This document shows positions 10,485 to 21,202 of a DNA stretch of 64,000 bases, in pieces. The position numbers were made by a program, and so were the translations under genes. The first letter of the stretch is position 1, and each line of letters opens with the position of its first letter. This DNA comes from Pararge aegeria. Its lineage: Eukaryota > Arthropoda > Insecta > Lepidoptera > Nymphalidae. A model generated the notes under the pieces. That model searched no databases. It was not told the DNA's origin and was given only the letters and a program-made list of their open reading frames with translations. The stretch covers positions 9,362,001 to 9,426,000 of the forward strand of contig NC_053193.1 in NCBI RefSeq assembly GCF_905163445.1, given 5' to 3'.

Positions 10485-10612
10485 TCATCATCATCATCAT
10501 ATCAAACGATTGTCGTCCACTGCTTGACATAGATCTTTTTAGGGAAGTCCAAATATCACGATCCAGCGGCTCCCTGCGACACGCCTGATGTCATCCGTCC
10601 CTTACCAATTCA
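10485..10612 (-). mobile_element. RTE-type LINE 3' end
   Basis: A catcatcatcat tail is followed by gtcgtccactgcttgacata and, further in, ctccctgcgacacgcctgatg. On the minus strand this is the usual end of lepidopteran RTE elements: a last coding block, a tgtccagcagtgga-like block and an atgatg tail. It is very short and non-functional. Confidence 0.6.
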
Positions 10613-11099
10613 GCGATACACGTTACATGAGTTTGCGTTGTTTGATAACCGTAGCATAACAGCAAAGTGTGCGTAAGTTTAATTTGTAGGCTCTACCCCG
10701 AATATACACAATAGGAAACTAAATTACAATCTACTCTATGTGCGTTAGCCGTCACAAAACCGTCACGTATGTACTGTGTTGTGACTGTGTTAGTTGAAAT
10801 ACGTCAAAAATTTCAATTTAGGGGCTGCACAATGTGTCTGTATTCATAAGCTAAGAGCAGGTCACTTCTTTATTTTATGTAATAATTATATTTTTTTTTG
10901 TGCTTTTACTTGTGTGTCTAATTAACATAATCCTGGAAAAGAACGTCTTAAAGGTTTTCCACGGGCATAATCTTCACTGAGTGTATAAATTCCTTAAATT
11001 TATATACTTCCACCAATCACAACATTTCAATTAGCTAGTTAAGAAATTGTATCTATTTACCTATATTTTTTTATTGATTTTCTGTAAGTGATAACTTTC
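10613..11099. other. No recognised feature
   Basis: AT-rich, without a supported ORF or repeat. Confidence 0.45.
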
Positions 11100-11290
11100 C
11101 AGGCTATTCGGTTCGAGCCCCGGGAGGGGCAATTTGATTTCTGAGTTTTATTGATCTGGTCAGGTGGAATGCTCTGCCCATGGCTAGTTGCCATCCTATC
11201 GACCAAGCGACTTAGCGTTCCGATGCAATGCCGGGTACAATGCCCATATCACCAGGTTAGATTGCAGTCAAGGACGAACGCGTAGTAAGA
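11100..11290 (+). repeat. tRNA-derived SINE family 3
   Basis: It begins within the head at the B box (cggttcgagccccgg), then ggggcaatttgatttctgag, gatctggtcagg, atggctagttgccatcc, accaagcgacttagcgttcc, and ends in agattgcagtcaag. The A box is gone. The order matches 37165-37490. Confidence 0.75.
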
Positions 11291-11342
11291 AAGTATATAT
11301 TTTATTTAAAAGGTAAATTATATAATATATCAGACATGTGAC

Positions 11343-11627
11343 GCGGTGATGGCCTATTAAGTATGGCTTCGGCTTTCCTTTCGTGGATACCGAGTTCGAG
11401 CCCCGTCACCTCTGAATTTTCGGAGTTATGTGCGTTTTAATTTAATTTAAGCCACTTAAATATCACGTGAACGGTGAAGGAAAGCATCGTGAGAAAACCT
11501 GTATGCCTGAGAGCTAAATATAAGTCTACTTATCCGCTCTTGGCTAGCGTGGTGGACTACGGCCCAAACCTTCTCATTCAGAGAGATGACCCGAGCCCTT
11601 TAATGGGCTGGTAATGGGTTGATGACG
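11343..11627 (+). repeat. SINE family 2, full length with 11-bp TSD
   Basis: This is the best-preserved family 2 copy, 285 bp. It has a tRNA-like head (gcggtgatggcc; B-box-like gagttcgagccccg), body words gttatgtgcgttttaa and aacggtgaaggaaagcatcg, the block gctagcgtggtggactacgg, and an end in gtaatgggttgatgacg. It is bracketed by identical agacatgtgac at 11332-11342 and 11628-11638, typical of target-primed reverse transcription. It defines the ends of the family for this window. Confidence 0.93.
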
Positions 11628-11638
11628 AGACATGTGAC

Positions 11639-12102
11639 TCTGAAATTAAACATTTAAAATGTGACCATAGTTCTCCGGACTTTACATTATTGCAGAAACC
11701 GACAAAAATCGAATAACAAATAGTTAGTTTGCCGGCATTTTAACAAAAAAATTTGGCGAGCCGCCGGTTTTTGCTAAGAGGGACCGATTGTTCAGTAAAC
11801 TAAAAGATGATTCTTTGTGGACTTATTCCAACTAGGACGAGTATTCTACGAGTGTGTTATGTGATTTGTGTTAGTTACGAGATAACCATATCATAAACCA
11901 AAGAAACTTTAATTTCTGTGGAAGATTGAATTTAGGAAAATACAATTTTCTTTGGTTACCAAAATAACAATTATTAAGGCATTGACATACTTAAAATTTG
12001 CGTATAGCCTATAGTTATATTAATTTTGTTATAATATGGAAAAAAGTAGATATTTGCATTACCCTACCATATTATCTGTAGCAATTTTTTAGCCTTTGTT
12101 CG
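11639..12102. other. No recognised feature
   Basis: AT-rich and unannotated. No motif was seen. Confidence 0.45.
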
Positions 12103-12215
12103 CCTGGAAGGGATCCCTCTTTAGCGATTAAAGGCCGCCAAATTGTTATATTTTTTATTTCGGTGGTGTACAATAAAATTGTATTCATAAATTTATTTAT
12201 TTATAATTAATTAAG
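12103..12215 (+). mobile_element. LINE 3' tail (gataaggc-cgcc type)
   Basis: cctggaagggatccctctttagcgattaaaggccgcc in pieces (cctggaagggatcc; tagcgatta; ggccgccaaattg), followed by T-rich DNA, a caataaaattg polyadenylation-like block and tttatttattta. It is the same family as the tails at 55867 and 190. Confidence 0.65.
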
Positions 12216-12886
12216 CAAGGTTGCTACTTAAATAAAATTAATAAGGCATGTTATTATGACTTTATTATTGAGATTACTAGCTCTCAAGCTATAGGTAGTG
12301 GGTAGTTAGTACAATTTGTGTCGAGTGGATTGGTTAATCAAACTTTATGCTACCCATTCATATTCTCACAAAAGCGCCTCTACGGCTGCAATTTTAGCAT
12401 AGTTTGACTATTACGAGGCAAATGTGAATTTTTATTTACGGTAATTTTATGACTTTAAAATGGAAATGCAATGAGTGAATAAAAAGGCAAAAATGACGCA
12501 AAGGTACGTGCAATATGCATGGTTATAACGTAATTTTCCATGAAATTTTTATGTAGTGCATAGTTTAAAAGATAGTTATAAAGACTATGTCTAATTTCAA
12601 GATTTTTATTAGATTCATTTATAAAAGTGATTTACTAAGCTGACGAAACTAACAATCCACACAACAAATAAATTATCAGATTTCTAAAATATTTTCTTAT
12701 CTTCTACTTAGTGCAAACAAATCTTTTCTCTACACTTGGCGCTTCTGAATAATGCTATGTTGTGGTGCCCGTTTTTTAAATAAATTTACTCAAAATTGCC
12801 AAAAAACGGCGGAAATACCTTTAACATATTGTAAACATTAAACCCATTATGTGTACTAAACGAGGGCCTCATAATAACATACTGTT
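12216..12886. other. No recognised feature
   Basis: AT-rich DNA without a supported feature. Confidence 0.45.
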
Positions 12887-13218
12887 AAGCGGATGATAGA
12901 GAACATTATGCTAGAAATATGTAAACCTAATGAAATCGGAAATTATAAGATCCACATAAATAGTCCGAAGGACTTTACTTTGTTCGATGGGACAATACAG
13001 CTTGTAACAAAAGTGCTAGATTGGAAACTCCACAAAGGAAAACATAGTGGTAGGTGCACGGGCAACATCAAAATATTCACAAGGTGGAAAGAGTTTCAAG
13101 CTGCACTATTTCGTAAGACTAGAAAATCCCCGCAAAATAAGCATGTCCAGCAATAACGTCCATCAGTTAATATCATCCAGCTAGTATTGCTGGTCCATCA
13201 GTCGATATCATCCTTACT
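12887..13218 (+). pseudogene. RTE-type LINE C-terminus, eroded remnant
   Basis: The open frame 12893-13156 (87 codons) reads MIENIMLEI early and KVLDWKLHKGKHSGRC later. These line up with the conserved RTE C-terminal blocks MERAMLGISL and KVLEW.P..GKRS.GRP seen at 14850. The 3' UTR follows, with catgtccagcaataacgtcc and gttaatatcatcc, and this tail block is repeated once (ggtccatcagtcgatatcatcc). The product would have been the end of an endonuclease/reverse-transcriptase polyprotein. It is an isolated 3' fragment with an internal deletion and cannot function. Confidence 0.6.
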
Positions 13219-13224
13219 TATTAT

Positions 13225-13285
13225 TATACATGAAAAAGTGTGTTTGATTGTTTGTCCTTCCTTTACGCCTTTACTAAGCTAGTAT
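13225..13285 (+). mobile_element. Helitron-like 5' fragment
   Basis: gaaaaagtgtgtttgattgt, then ttgtccttccttta, matches the 5' portion of the Helitron copies at 22620 and 39008. It lies right after the RTE tail and is cut off within 60 bp. Confidence 0.55.
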
Positions 13286-13347
13286 CTATATATGAATACA
13301 ATGACTCTGGTTTTAGTATATTGGTGCCCTTTAGTAATTATTATATA

Positions 13348-13775
13348 CTAGCGATTGCCCGCGTTCTTCGTCTGCGTTTATTACGGATTTTGTAGATCCC
13401 GTAGGATCTACTTGTTTTCCTGGGATAAAAATAGGCCATGTTACTCTCCAGCCTTTTAACTAACTCGGCCAAAAATGGTGGCTTAGGACCTATGACTTAG
13501 GAGTAAGGACAAACAAACAAAAACACTTTCGCATTTCATCATCATATCAACCCATTGCAGGCCCACTATAGGGCACGGGCCGGTAATGAGAAGAGGTTCA
13601 GGCCGTAGTCCAACACGCTGGCCAATTGTGGAGTGGTGGACTCCACAAACCTTTGAGAACATTATGTAGGATTCTGAGGCATGCAGTTTCATCACGATGT
13701 TTTCCTTCACCGTTGAAGCTAGTGATATTTTAATTACTTAAAAATCATTTCGCATTTATAGTAGTAATTTATTAA
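13348..13775 (-). mobile_element. Helitron-like element interrupted by a SINE
   Basis: The minus-strand 3' end is ...gcgggcaatcgCTAG|T (CTAG at 13348-13351). The body has aaaacaagtagatcctac and tttgtttgtttgtcc. The 5' terminal part resumes at 13749 after the nested SINE, with ataaatgcgaaa. The two halves are joined by the SINE's target duplication. It is non-autonomous. Confidence 0.8.
13537..13748 (-). repeat. SINE family 2, 5'-truncated, nested, 10-bp TSD
   Basis: The minus-strand copy ends in the atgatg tail at 13537 and is 5' truncated at 13748. Words in order on the minus strand are attaaaatatcactagcttc, ggtgaaggaaaacatcg, gcatgcctcag and ttgatatgatgatg. The duplication tttcgcattt flanks it exactly (13527-13536 and 13749-13758) and belongs to the host Helitron. 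The insertion therefore postdates the Helitron. Confidence 0.92.
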
Positions 13776-14849
13776 AAAGTTGGGTCAATATACAGTAAAC
13801 TCTTTCGTTGCGAAATATTTTGTTTAGTGGTTAAACACAACCGGTATGTCTAAGCTAAAGGAATGTTCGTGGGCTACTATACTAGTAACAGGATGTTTGT
13901 GTATAGTGTTAACTCAATATAATAATTTTACAACAAGCGTTTCTTAGCTGTCAACTTATTTCCTCAAACAGTACTTTATATGGAAAGAGAATTCAAGACT
14001 CATAGGTCAATTATATCGGGCATGCCGAAGAGTTCGGAACCAATGCTGCTGATGGCTACTCTTAACTACATTTAAGCTCTGTATGCCACTCCAATAGGAG
14101 AGGAGGTGGGACACTATGTTAAACTTGAGCTTGAAACTGTGATACAAGGATCGCGTGTGAGAAATATAACTTGAAGGGTTGTAACACGCTTACGCATCTA
14201 GAAATAAATAAAATGAATGTGTCTGGTTGTTTGCCAGAATGACAGCTTTTTACTATGCTGAAAATAAGTTTAAGTATTTGTATAAAAAATTTATTATTGT
14301 TAAACTTTTTTTCTCTGTGTGTTCCGGCTTATCTCAAAAAAGACTGACTGATTTTTATGAGACTATTATGGGCGGGTAAAAGATAATACAAAGGGCACTA
14401 TGTGCCCTAGGCTACATTATTTAGAAATCTACTGATAAGCCTGCCTTGTAATTGGTGAAAGTGTCTTTATAAAATTATTAGTACTCCTCAATGAGTAACA
14501 ATATTTAATACAATTCGTATTGTATTGTGCAGTCAGTTTAAGGTCGCTTTCACTGTAGAAATATTTATAATTTTGAGTAAAAACACATGTGCAAGGGATA
14601 AAATAAACACGTGCAAACGACAATGTGAATGTGAGAGACAGTCTCCAGACTGTCTGTTGCGTTGTTGTCCTTGAAGATAAACAGCTTATACCGTGAGAAC
14701 TTAATAACAGCTACTCTCAAGTGCAACTGTTCGGTCTAATGCAGAGCATAATAAGTTTAAACAAGCGAATTTGATATACGATACTACTGTATCGTATATT
14801 TATATTTATCGTATACTTAGTTAGGGCCTTATAAAAATCAGAGTTACTC
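13776..14849. other. No recognised feature except an 11-bp hairpin
   Basis: AT-rich sequence. A perfect 11-bp inverted repeat with a 4-nt loop lies at 14774-14799 (atatacgatac, tact, gtatcgtatat). A short eroded family 4 SINE trace may be present around 14040-14115. Confidence 0.45.
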
Positions 14850-15275
14850 GGCGGGTGATGGAGAGAGCTATGCTCGGAATATCTCTACGTGGTCATATCA
14901 GAAATTAGGAGATCTGTAGAAGAACCAGAGTTACCGACATAGCTCAACGAGTCGCGAAACTGAAGTGGCAATGGGCGAAGCCGACACAGCTCAACGAGTT
15001 GCGAAGCTGAAGTGGCAATGGGCGGGGCACATAGCTCGGAGAAAGGAATGACGTTGGGGTCCCAAGTTGCTAGAATGGCAGCCCCGCACTAGTAAGCGCA
15101 GCGTTGGTCGACCCCCAACGAGGTGGCTTAAGCGCGGACGGACGACACTAAGCGCGTCGCAGGTAGCCGCTGGACCCGAGCGGCACAAAACCGTGGAATT
15201 TGGAACTCCCTACTAAATACCTATGTCCAGTATTGGACATCTATCGGTTGATATGATCATGGTCATGATGATCGT
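14850..15275 (+). pseudogene. RTE-type LINE C-terminus and 3' UTR, broken
   Basis: The frame starting at 14859 reads MERAMLGISLRGHIRN, then a stop, then EICRRTRVTDIAQRVAKLKWQW. This is the characteristic RTE C-terminal motif series that ends in GHIARR and GRPPTRW. A 47-bp direct duplication (14935-14981 and 14982-15028) shifts the frame. Later words pttrw-like (ccaacgaggtgg), aaccgtggaatttggaactcc and the UTR tatgtccagtattgg-acatctatcggttgatatg with an atgatg tail complete the family end. Only the last tenth of an element remains. The intact parent would encode an endonuclease/reverse transcriptase. Confidence 0.88.
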
Positions 15276-15940
15276 ATATTTTTTGTTCATAAACTATTTT
15301 TGGTCAAACTCTAGTAACATTTTTTTCAAAATAAAGAACAATGAAACGCAAGTTCAGGAGATTTTTTGGCCGAGGCACAGAATCAAGCAGTATAACAATT
15401 CTAATTCGGTGTAACTACATAATAGAACTTGTTTTACAAAAAATCCATCCTTGTTCTTCCACCGTCATGACCCCTAAGTCTTTCATAATTTTAAATTCAA
15501 TTGAGTTCAGAAGATTTATTAAAAAAAATAAAGTGTTCTCTGATGGAAAAATAAATAACCTAAGCTCTGGCATTGCATAAAACATTTTGTGTATTTCTGT
15601 ATCTGGGCCTGATACTTTATTCATTCGGAGCGATTTCCATAGAAAACAGGGTGAAATACCTTTGAATTTTTATATACTACAAAATCTACATTGATACAGG
15701 ACTTTGTTTATAAATTGATTCGAATTTTCTCTTTTTCGTACTAGCAACATCGATTACTATTTTATAAGTGATCGATGACTAGCAAGTTTGAAACATTACT
15801 TTTGTTTATGTACGAGTTCTTTCTTACCTACTTGTAACTTCTTGCTGGTTTCATATTCAATGGGATAAATTGAACAATTATTTTGGCATTCTATTATTAT
15901 TTTAGCTTAGTGCAATGAAGTGTCAGTGTATCTATTCTCA
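15276..15940. other. No recognised feature
   Basis: AT-rich. Overlapping 63-79 codon frames on both strands (15223-15624) show no motif and are taken as chance. Confidence 0.45.
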
Positions 15941-16035
15941 TCATATCAACACCTACTACGGGTACGGGTCTTTTCTCATAATGAGTAGGGTTTAGACCGT
16001 AGTCCACCACGGTGGACTAGTGCGGATTGGTAAGT
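15941..16035 (-). repeat. SINE family 2, 3' fragment
   Basis: On the minus strand: caatccgcactagtccaccg, gtggactacggtctaaaccc, cattatgaga and a terminal ttgatatgatgag. Only the 3' block is kept. Confidence 0.7.
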
Positions 16036-16849
16036 AATCTCATTGTCTCTTATTGGAGTATAGTACAAAACATTACCTACATCTTCAAAGTCAAAAGTCA
16101 AAGATAATCAAGAAATTCCGACCGTCCGTCAATAGTTTTAGAACATTTTTATTTTAGGTTTTTACCATCCATACTCAAAAAGTAAATAAATTAGGAATGC
16201 TTTATGATATTCACTAATATCTATGAATATCTATTTAAAAACAGCTTATAATAAGTAAAAATACCGATTTGTAGTCTGAGCTGTGACCAAACTAAAATAT
16301 TTAAATAACAGGTTTTTCTTTTACAGGCTGGAAACGTAATAGTTAATAAGCACAGATAAAAACGATGAACATTCAAGGAAACTTTCACAGACAAACATAC
16401 TTTTGCTCGACAATTGTAAAAAGATAAGTATCAATAATGCGAAATCAAATTGTAAATCTATCAAAGTTTCTTACTATCTCAGTTGATTCTATTCTTTAGT
16501 CGCCCTTCGTTCACGGGCAGCAATGTTTATCTCGAGGCAGGTAAAAATATTTGTAGAGCGTTGGTTTACAAAAAATAAAGACATGAGGCCATGTTTTGTT
16601 TGGCCGCATCCCTAGGGTTACTTACCATTGAGATTTCGGGTTGTCTTTTTTTGTTGCCACGCAGCTGATGAATTGAAACGGCCAGATGTGACACAGGGTA
16701 AGTGCTTGTTTGTGTAATTTATTCAGTCCATAATTTCTCCAATGGAACAGTTCAGGGGTCTTGCTATAAAGCTTATGCTGTAACGTCCATCATCCTCTGC
16801 ATACTAGTGCCCCACTTCACTGTCATCCGCTCTTATATGGAAGATTAAC
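16036..16849. other. Unannotated, with a tcaaag-rich spot
   Basis: Around 16085-16105 the words caaagtcaaaagtcaaag resemble the tcaaag/ctttga tails of some LINE 3' ends (compare 62540-62562), but no body is attached. The rest shows nothing. Confidence 0.4.
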
Positions 16850-17115
16850 TTGGAACTAAAACACTCCACGCTGCTTCAATGTAGGCTGGCGGACTTTAAC
16901 CACTATTGTCTCATCTGTTGTCTCATGTTTGTAATAATAGTCTTAAAGTGCTCTCAAAGTTACAGGGGTTGACAACACCAACTCTCCCGACTCGGAGCTG
17001 ATAGGTTTATCTGCCGGAAAACTCAATCATGACCAGGTTTTGGGCCGACCAAGATATCGAAATCAGTTCGTTGTGAGTAAGTTGAGCATGCTTACTAATA
17101 GGTCGAAGAGGCAGT
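16850..17115 (-). repeat. SINE family 4 (tRNA-derived), degenerate
   Basis: It shares with 52745-53038, in the same order, acgctgcttcaatg, gtgctctcaaag, ggggttgacaacaccaa, cgactcggagct and a ttgggccga block near the B-box end. The tRNA-like head at the high-coordinate side is poorly kept. Confidence 0.6.
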
Positions 17116-17184
17116 TTTGCTTATGCAAAGGAATATGTAAATCATGTGTTTTTCTATTCCGGTATAATCTGACCTTTTGGTAAG

Positions 17185-17228
17185 TGAAGATGAATTCTAA
17201 GATGGTAGCATCTTAGAATTCATCTTCA
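17185..17228. repeat. Perfect 20-bp inverted repeat, 4-nt loop
   Basis: The arms tgaagatgaattctaagatg (17185-17204) and its exact complement (17209-17228) are separated by gtag. No repeat family is recognised around it. Confidence 0.93.
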
Positions 17229-18159
17229 AGCTAATCTGTTAACTTTTCGTTTTCTACGCGGCATAGTACCGCAACGCTGATTGACTTGGCAGTTCGTCTT
17301 TGCCGGTAGGGTGGTGGACTAACTAGCTACGTCCGAAGCTTCCTACCAGACTAAATTAAAATAGATCAACACATTTATATAGGTATGTTACAATCACCAC
17401 AAAAAAACACCTAAACCAAGGCCGTTATATAGCTCTTTCATAACAAACGTTATTATTTCAAGCAACGTTAATATAAAATGAGTTTCAACGTTACATTATT
17501 TTGAGTGCTAACCCGTGTCTAATTAATATTCTAACAAAAATGTGGTGCCTACCCTTTGTTAAAATTGACTGTACCTAATTTAAAAGGTATTTTCTATACA
17601 CTATGTTTCGAAATTAGAAATAACGTCCGAAAGATTCTCAAGGGATAAAAACAGCTACTGAAATAAAGGGCGTTTGAAACTCTATTCCCAAAAGATTTAG
17701 GAAAGACGGATTTATGTAAAGCGAATCACACATCCAAATACAAGTTACAGAAACAAAGCCGTCGCAGTAAATATGATTGAAATATAAGTTAGGTAAGACC
17801 CAAAACTGGGACCTGAAAGTTTTAGAAGCTGTATTTACGTCATTATATATTGAGGAAATGGCGTCGTCTTTATTATTTGGCACTGATTTATTTCAATATA
17901 TTTCTGGTATAATCTTAATCGTACAAAAGTTTATCCTTATAATATTAGCATTCCGTATGGACTTAACACCGACTTCACTGAAGTTATAGCATTGAAATGT
18001 GAGCTTTATTTTATATGTCTTAAAGTATTGTTTGAAGTAGGTATACCTATCTATGACGCGTGACCGATACTAGGCGTAAAGCGTAGTACAATTGTCGTAT
18101 ACCTACTAACTACTACACTTCCCACTGCTTGAATTTCAGAGGGTGTTGAGCCGATATGG
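17229..18159. other. No recognised feature
   Basis: AT-rich. Minus-strand 17638-17883 and plus-strand 17777-17989 frames overlap each other and lack motifs. Confidence 0.45.
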
Positions 18160-18225
18160 TTTGCAAAGGCATTAGGCTTGTAATGTCCCAGCATTTCACA
18201 GGCCTCCTCCCTCTTTTGAGGGATA
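18160..18225 (-). repeat. SINE family 4, 3' fragment
   Basis: cattaggcttgtaatgtccc, then gcctcctccctcttttgagg, is the family 4 tail read backwards (compare 54100-54165). It abuts a family 3 SINE in the same orientation. Confidence 0.5.
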
Positions 18226-18425
18226 AAAAGGGTTAAATCCTTAACTTTAGCCCTTGACTCTTATCTCATCTGGTGGTAAGGATGATGCAGTCTAAGATTT
18301 TTGCTGTCTAACCTGTTAGGGATAGTGCAGTAAATGAAACCTAATCCCTAATCGGTTTCAAAGCAGCGAGCAGAACGCTAAATCGCTTTGGTGGTAACTA
18401 GCCACAACCGAAGCCTGCAGACAAA
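18226..18425 (-). repeat. tRNA-derived SINE family 3, body
   Basis: tagcccttgactcttatctc, gatgatgcagtctaagat, ctaatcggtttc, gctaaatcgctttggtggta and ctagccacaaccgaagcct match in reverse the body of 37165-37490. The head is absent. Confidence 0.75.
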
Positions 18426-18560
18426 CCAATATACCAACAACATATTTATTTTTTACTGGTATGATACTTTAGTTCCAAAGATTTTTTCCTACAATAGAGT
18501 ATCTTTATATCTTTTGTGGTCCTTATCAGCATCGGAACAAAAAATATACTCTTAGATATA

Positions 18561-18640
18561 AGGAAGGGACGCCGTCCATAAACGCCGGCAAATTGAGGGA
18601 TTCTCGTCCTTTATCTAGTACGATCCGCGCGAAAATGTGT
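18561..18640. other. GC-richer unique island
   Basis: A short patch (gacgccgtccataaacgccg) stands out from AT-rich surroundings. No ORF or repeat is recognised. It could be a constrained non-coding element, but that needs comparison with another species. Confidence 0.3.
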
Positions 18641-18797
18641 CAGATACCACTCTTGGAGTATTTGATTGAGTATACCCCATGGATAACCCAAACTTAGCGG
18701 CCAAATAGAAGCAAGATTGTGTTTAAAACGATAGGAAGGGAAAAATACATTAGTTATTTTATAAGAACTAAAAATTTCGACTTTGTGGTAACTTTTT

Positions 18798-19100
18798 CAT
18801 CGTCATCATCATTCAATTACTAAAGAAGGTCAAGGTCTCTTCTCAGAATGACAAGGGTTTAGCCTAGTCCACCACGCTGGCCAAATGCCTATTTGCCTTA
18901 TTTTTAAAACACCTTTGAGAACGTTAACTCTGAACGCAGGTTTTTTCACGATGTTTTCCTTACCATTATAGCTAGTGATATTTATTTGCTTCAATTAAAA
19001 ATAAACGCATTTAAAGGTGAGAGGTGTGTGCCGGGGAGCGACCGCGGTCCCCCTGATAGGGAAGACAAGATTTACCACTAAGCTATCACCGCTTTCGTTC
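18798..19100 (-). repeat. tRNA-derived SINE family 2, near full length
   Basis: It runs on the minus strand from a tRNA-like head (aaagcggtgatagcttagtg, cggtcgctccccgg) through acctctcacctttaaatgcg, gtaaggaaaacatcgtg and ggccagcgtggtggactagg to an atgatgatgacgatg tail. The A-box region is clear. The middle has a small deletion. Confidence 0.85.
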
Positions 19101-19379
19101 ATCCCGAAGCTATTTTCATTGTAACATTTCTTGACACTATATATAAAGTATAAATACTGAAGAGTGAATAGAAAATTTTGAATCTATTTAAGCATATTTG
19201 ACATAAAGGATTAAGTTAATGTTTTATTGATAAGAAATACAGAAATCTTAAAACCATATGTGTGTGTTGTCTATTTATTTATTTGTTACCGATGTTCATC
19301 TCAACCAACAAATCAAATCAATAATGATTTTGATGTTTTACAACAGAGGTAGTTTGCATCTTACAGAGTAGATATACAT

Positions 19380-19553
19380 TTTAACCCGGAATAGTACCAA
19401 GGGACCGTTCCCACGGGATTAATAAACTGGCTAAAGCGATGATAACAAAATTATACATAGAGATATTCGGGAGATTAACATAGAAGTAATATTTTCTAGC
19501 CCGAAATGTAATGTAACTTAGGAAATACGGGCGAAATCACGGGCAACAGCTAG
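19380..19553 (+). mobile_element. Helitron-like 3' part
   Basis: ccgttcccacgggatt, then gggcgaaatcacgggcaaca, ends in CTAG|T at 19550-19554. The 5' end is not found. Confidence 0.6.
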
Positions 19554-21060
19554 TCTTATTTTAAGTCAGTCGACCGCTGATTGACTTCTATTTATTATTA
19601 TTATTTTGTCTCCTTAATCAGTTTATAAAACCTATGACAATATACCAAGTAGGTACTTAGGTATGTACCTAAAAAGGTCAGAGTTATTTCTTTTGCTGAG
19701 ATAATAAATGTTTTACTGGCTAAAGCAAATATTATTACTATCCTCTCAAATTCTCTCGTAGAAATTCAATTGGAATAAATTCCTTAATTCAATTCCAGGT
19801 TACAATAATTGAACCAGATAGAATGTCCTACCAAAATGAATTTATTTCTCCAAAATGCTTTTGTATAAGTGACGTAAGCCGAGGAATGCCAGGATACCCG
19901 TGGCTCTCAATTCAATTTGGCGTAGGTACCAACGCTTTGGGGTGGTGAAAAAATTTCCTTTCGAATTACGACCCTAATACCGTTGTCACGGCCTAAGTCA
20001 ATTAAATTATCGGACGACTTATTTTTTTTCCTAAACTTCGGAAATCGTTGATTCCTTCGATCTATTAAGGATGATCTTTCAAAAATATTGGTCTTACCTA
20101 TTTATTGTTCTTAGGTCAATTAATAGTATAGCAGGTTTATAGTTTATGAAATTTTTTTTAGTCTTTGAACGGTTCCTTGTGAGACGCTTTAAAACATTGC
20201 TTTGGTATGGAATGTTAATTTTATTATAAGATTCGTATCTAGGCCGAAAGTTTTAACCCACCAAGATTGATATGACAATAGAAATAGTTATTAATATATA
20301 ACAAAAAATATTCTTATTGTTATATTTATTGCACAAAAATATTTTTTTACGGAAATCAAAAAATATGAAATCTAACAGTTTCAAAAGTTGATGTGGATGA
20401 AGATTTATCATTATTTATATTCAGTCCTCGGCCTGCTCTGGCAATATAATATACTCTGGTTGACAACTTGTATACCTTACTGTGTGCCTGTGCATGGTGA
20501 ATGTAGCTTGCACAAAGACACAATTGCACGAACACGCGTATTGTGTGATACGAACATATTCACCTACGTACCACGGTGATACTAATTGAAACGCTTCAAC
20601 TGCGACTTTCTCACACGACTTTTTTCTTTTCCAAGGTGTGTCCGCAGAGTTTGCAACTCAAACGGAATTATCGACATCCCTTGTTTGTTTCAAGTTTATA
20701 TTATACAGACTGCGTCTTTCTAAAGTGGGTCTAAGTCCGTAATATAAGTTATCTGAGTACGGTGCCATTTTTTAATGATGTGAGACTCTTTTATTTTCCT
20801 TAATTGATGACACGTCCTAACAGTTTAGAAAATTTCTCCTAACCGTCCTGATAGCGTGTATTTTTATTATAAGATCAAATATTTTTAGAATCTGTTTTTA
20901 TTTAAATTAACAAACATGGTTTTATTTCTATCTAATTTCCCAAAGAGAATATAAACACTAAGTTATACCCACTGTTCGAACCTCAGATATATTAAAAGGC
21001 CGACCCAAAGTTCCGTAATGAAACGTCGACATTGAAACAGAAACAGTACTTGACACAAAT
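19554..21060. other. No recognised feature
   Basis: About 1.5 kb of AT-rich DNA. The 63-codon frame 20388-20579 has no recognisable domain. Confidence 0.45.
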
Positions 21061-21064
21061 AAAG

Positions 21065-21202
21065 ATGGATCGCCGGGCAAATGAAGATTCCGGAAAGGAG
21101 CGACAGAGCGGGGATGCTGACGAAAGACTAATTGGTGCGAGGCAACTTGAAGATTATCTGTGGCCGACGCTCAAGACAATTAGACGACAAAGGCCCGGAT
21201 AA
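21065..21202 (+). CDS. Possible 45-aa small ORF in a GC-rich island
   Basis: An ATG with A at -3 and G at +4 opens a 45-codon frame. It starts MDRRANEDSGKERQSGDADE, ends LKTIRRQRPG, and stops at TAA. The product would be hydrophilic and charged, with no signal peptide or membrane segment. The block has roughly balanced GC, unlike the flanks. It may be a real small ORF, part of an exon, or a constrained non-coding element that happens to be open. No family is recognised. Confidence 0.25.
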   Translation: MDRRANEDSGKERQSGDADERLIGARQLEDYLWPTLKTIRRQRPG

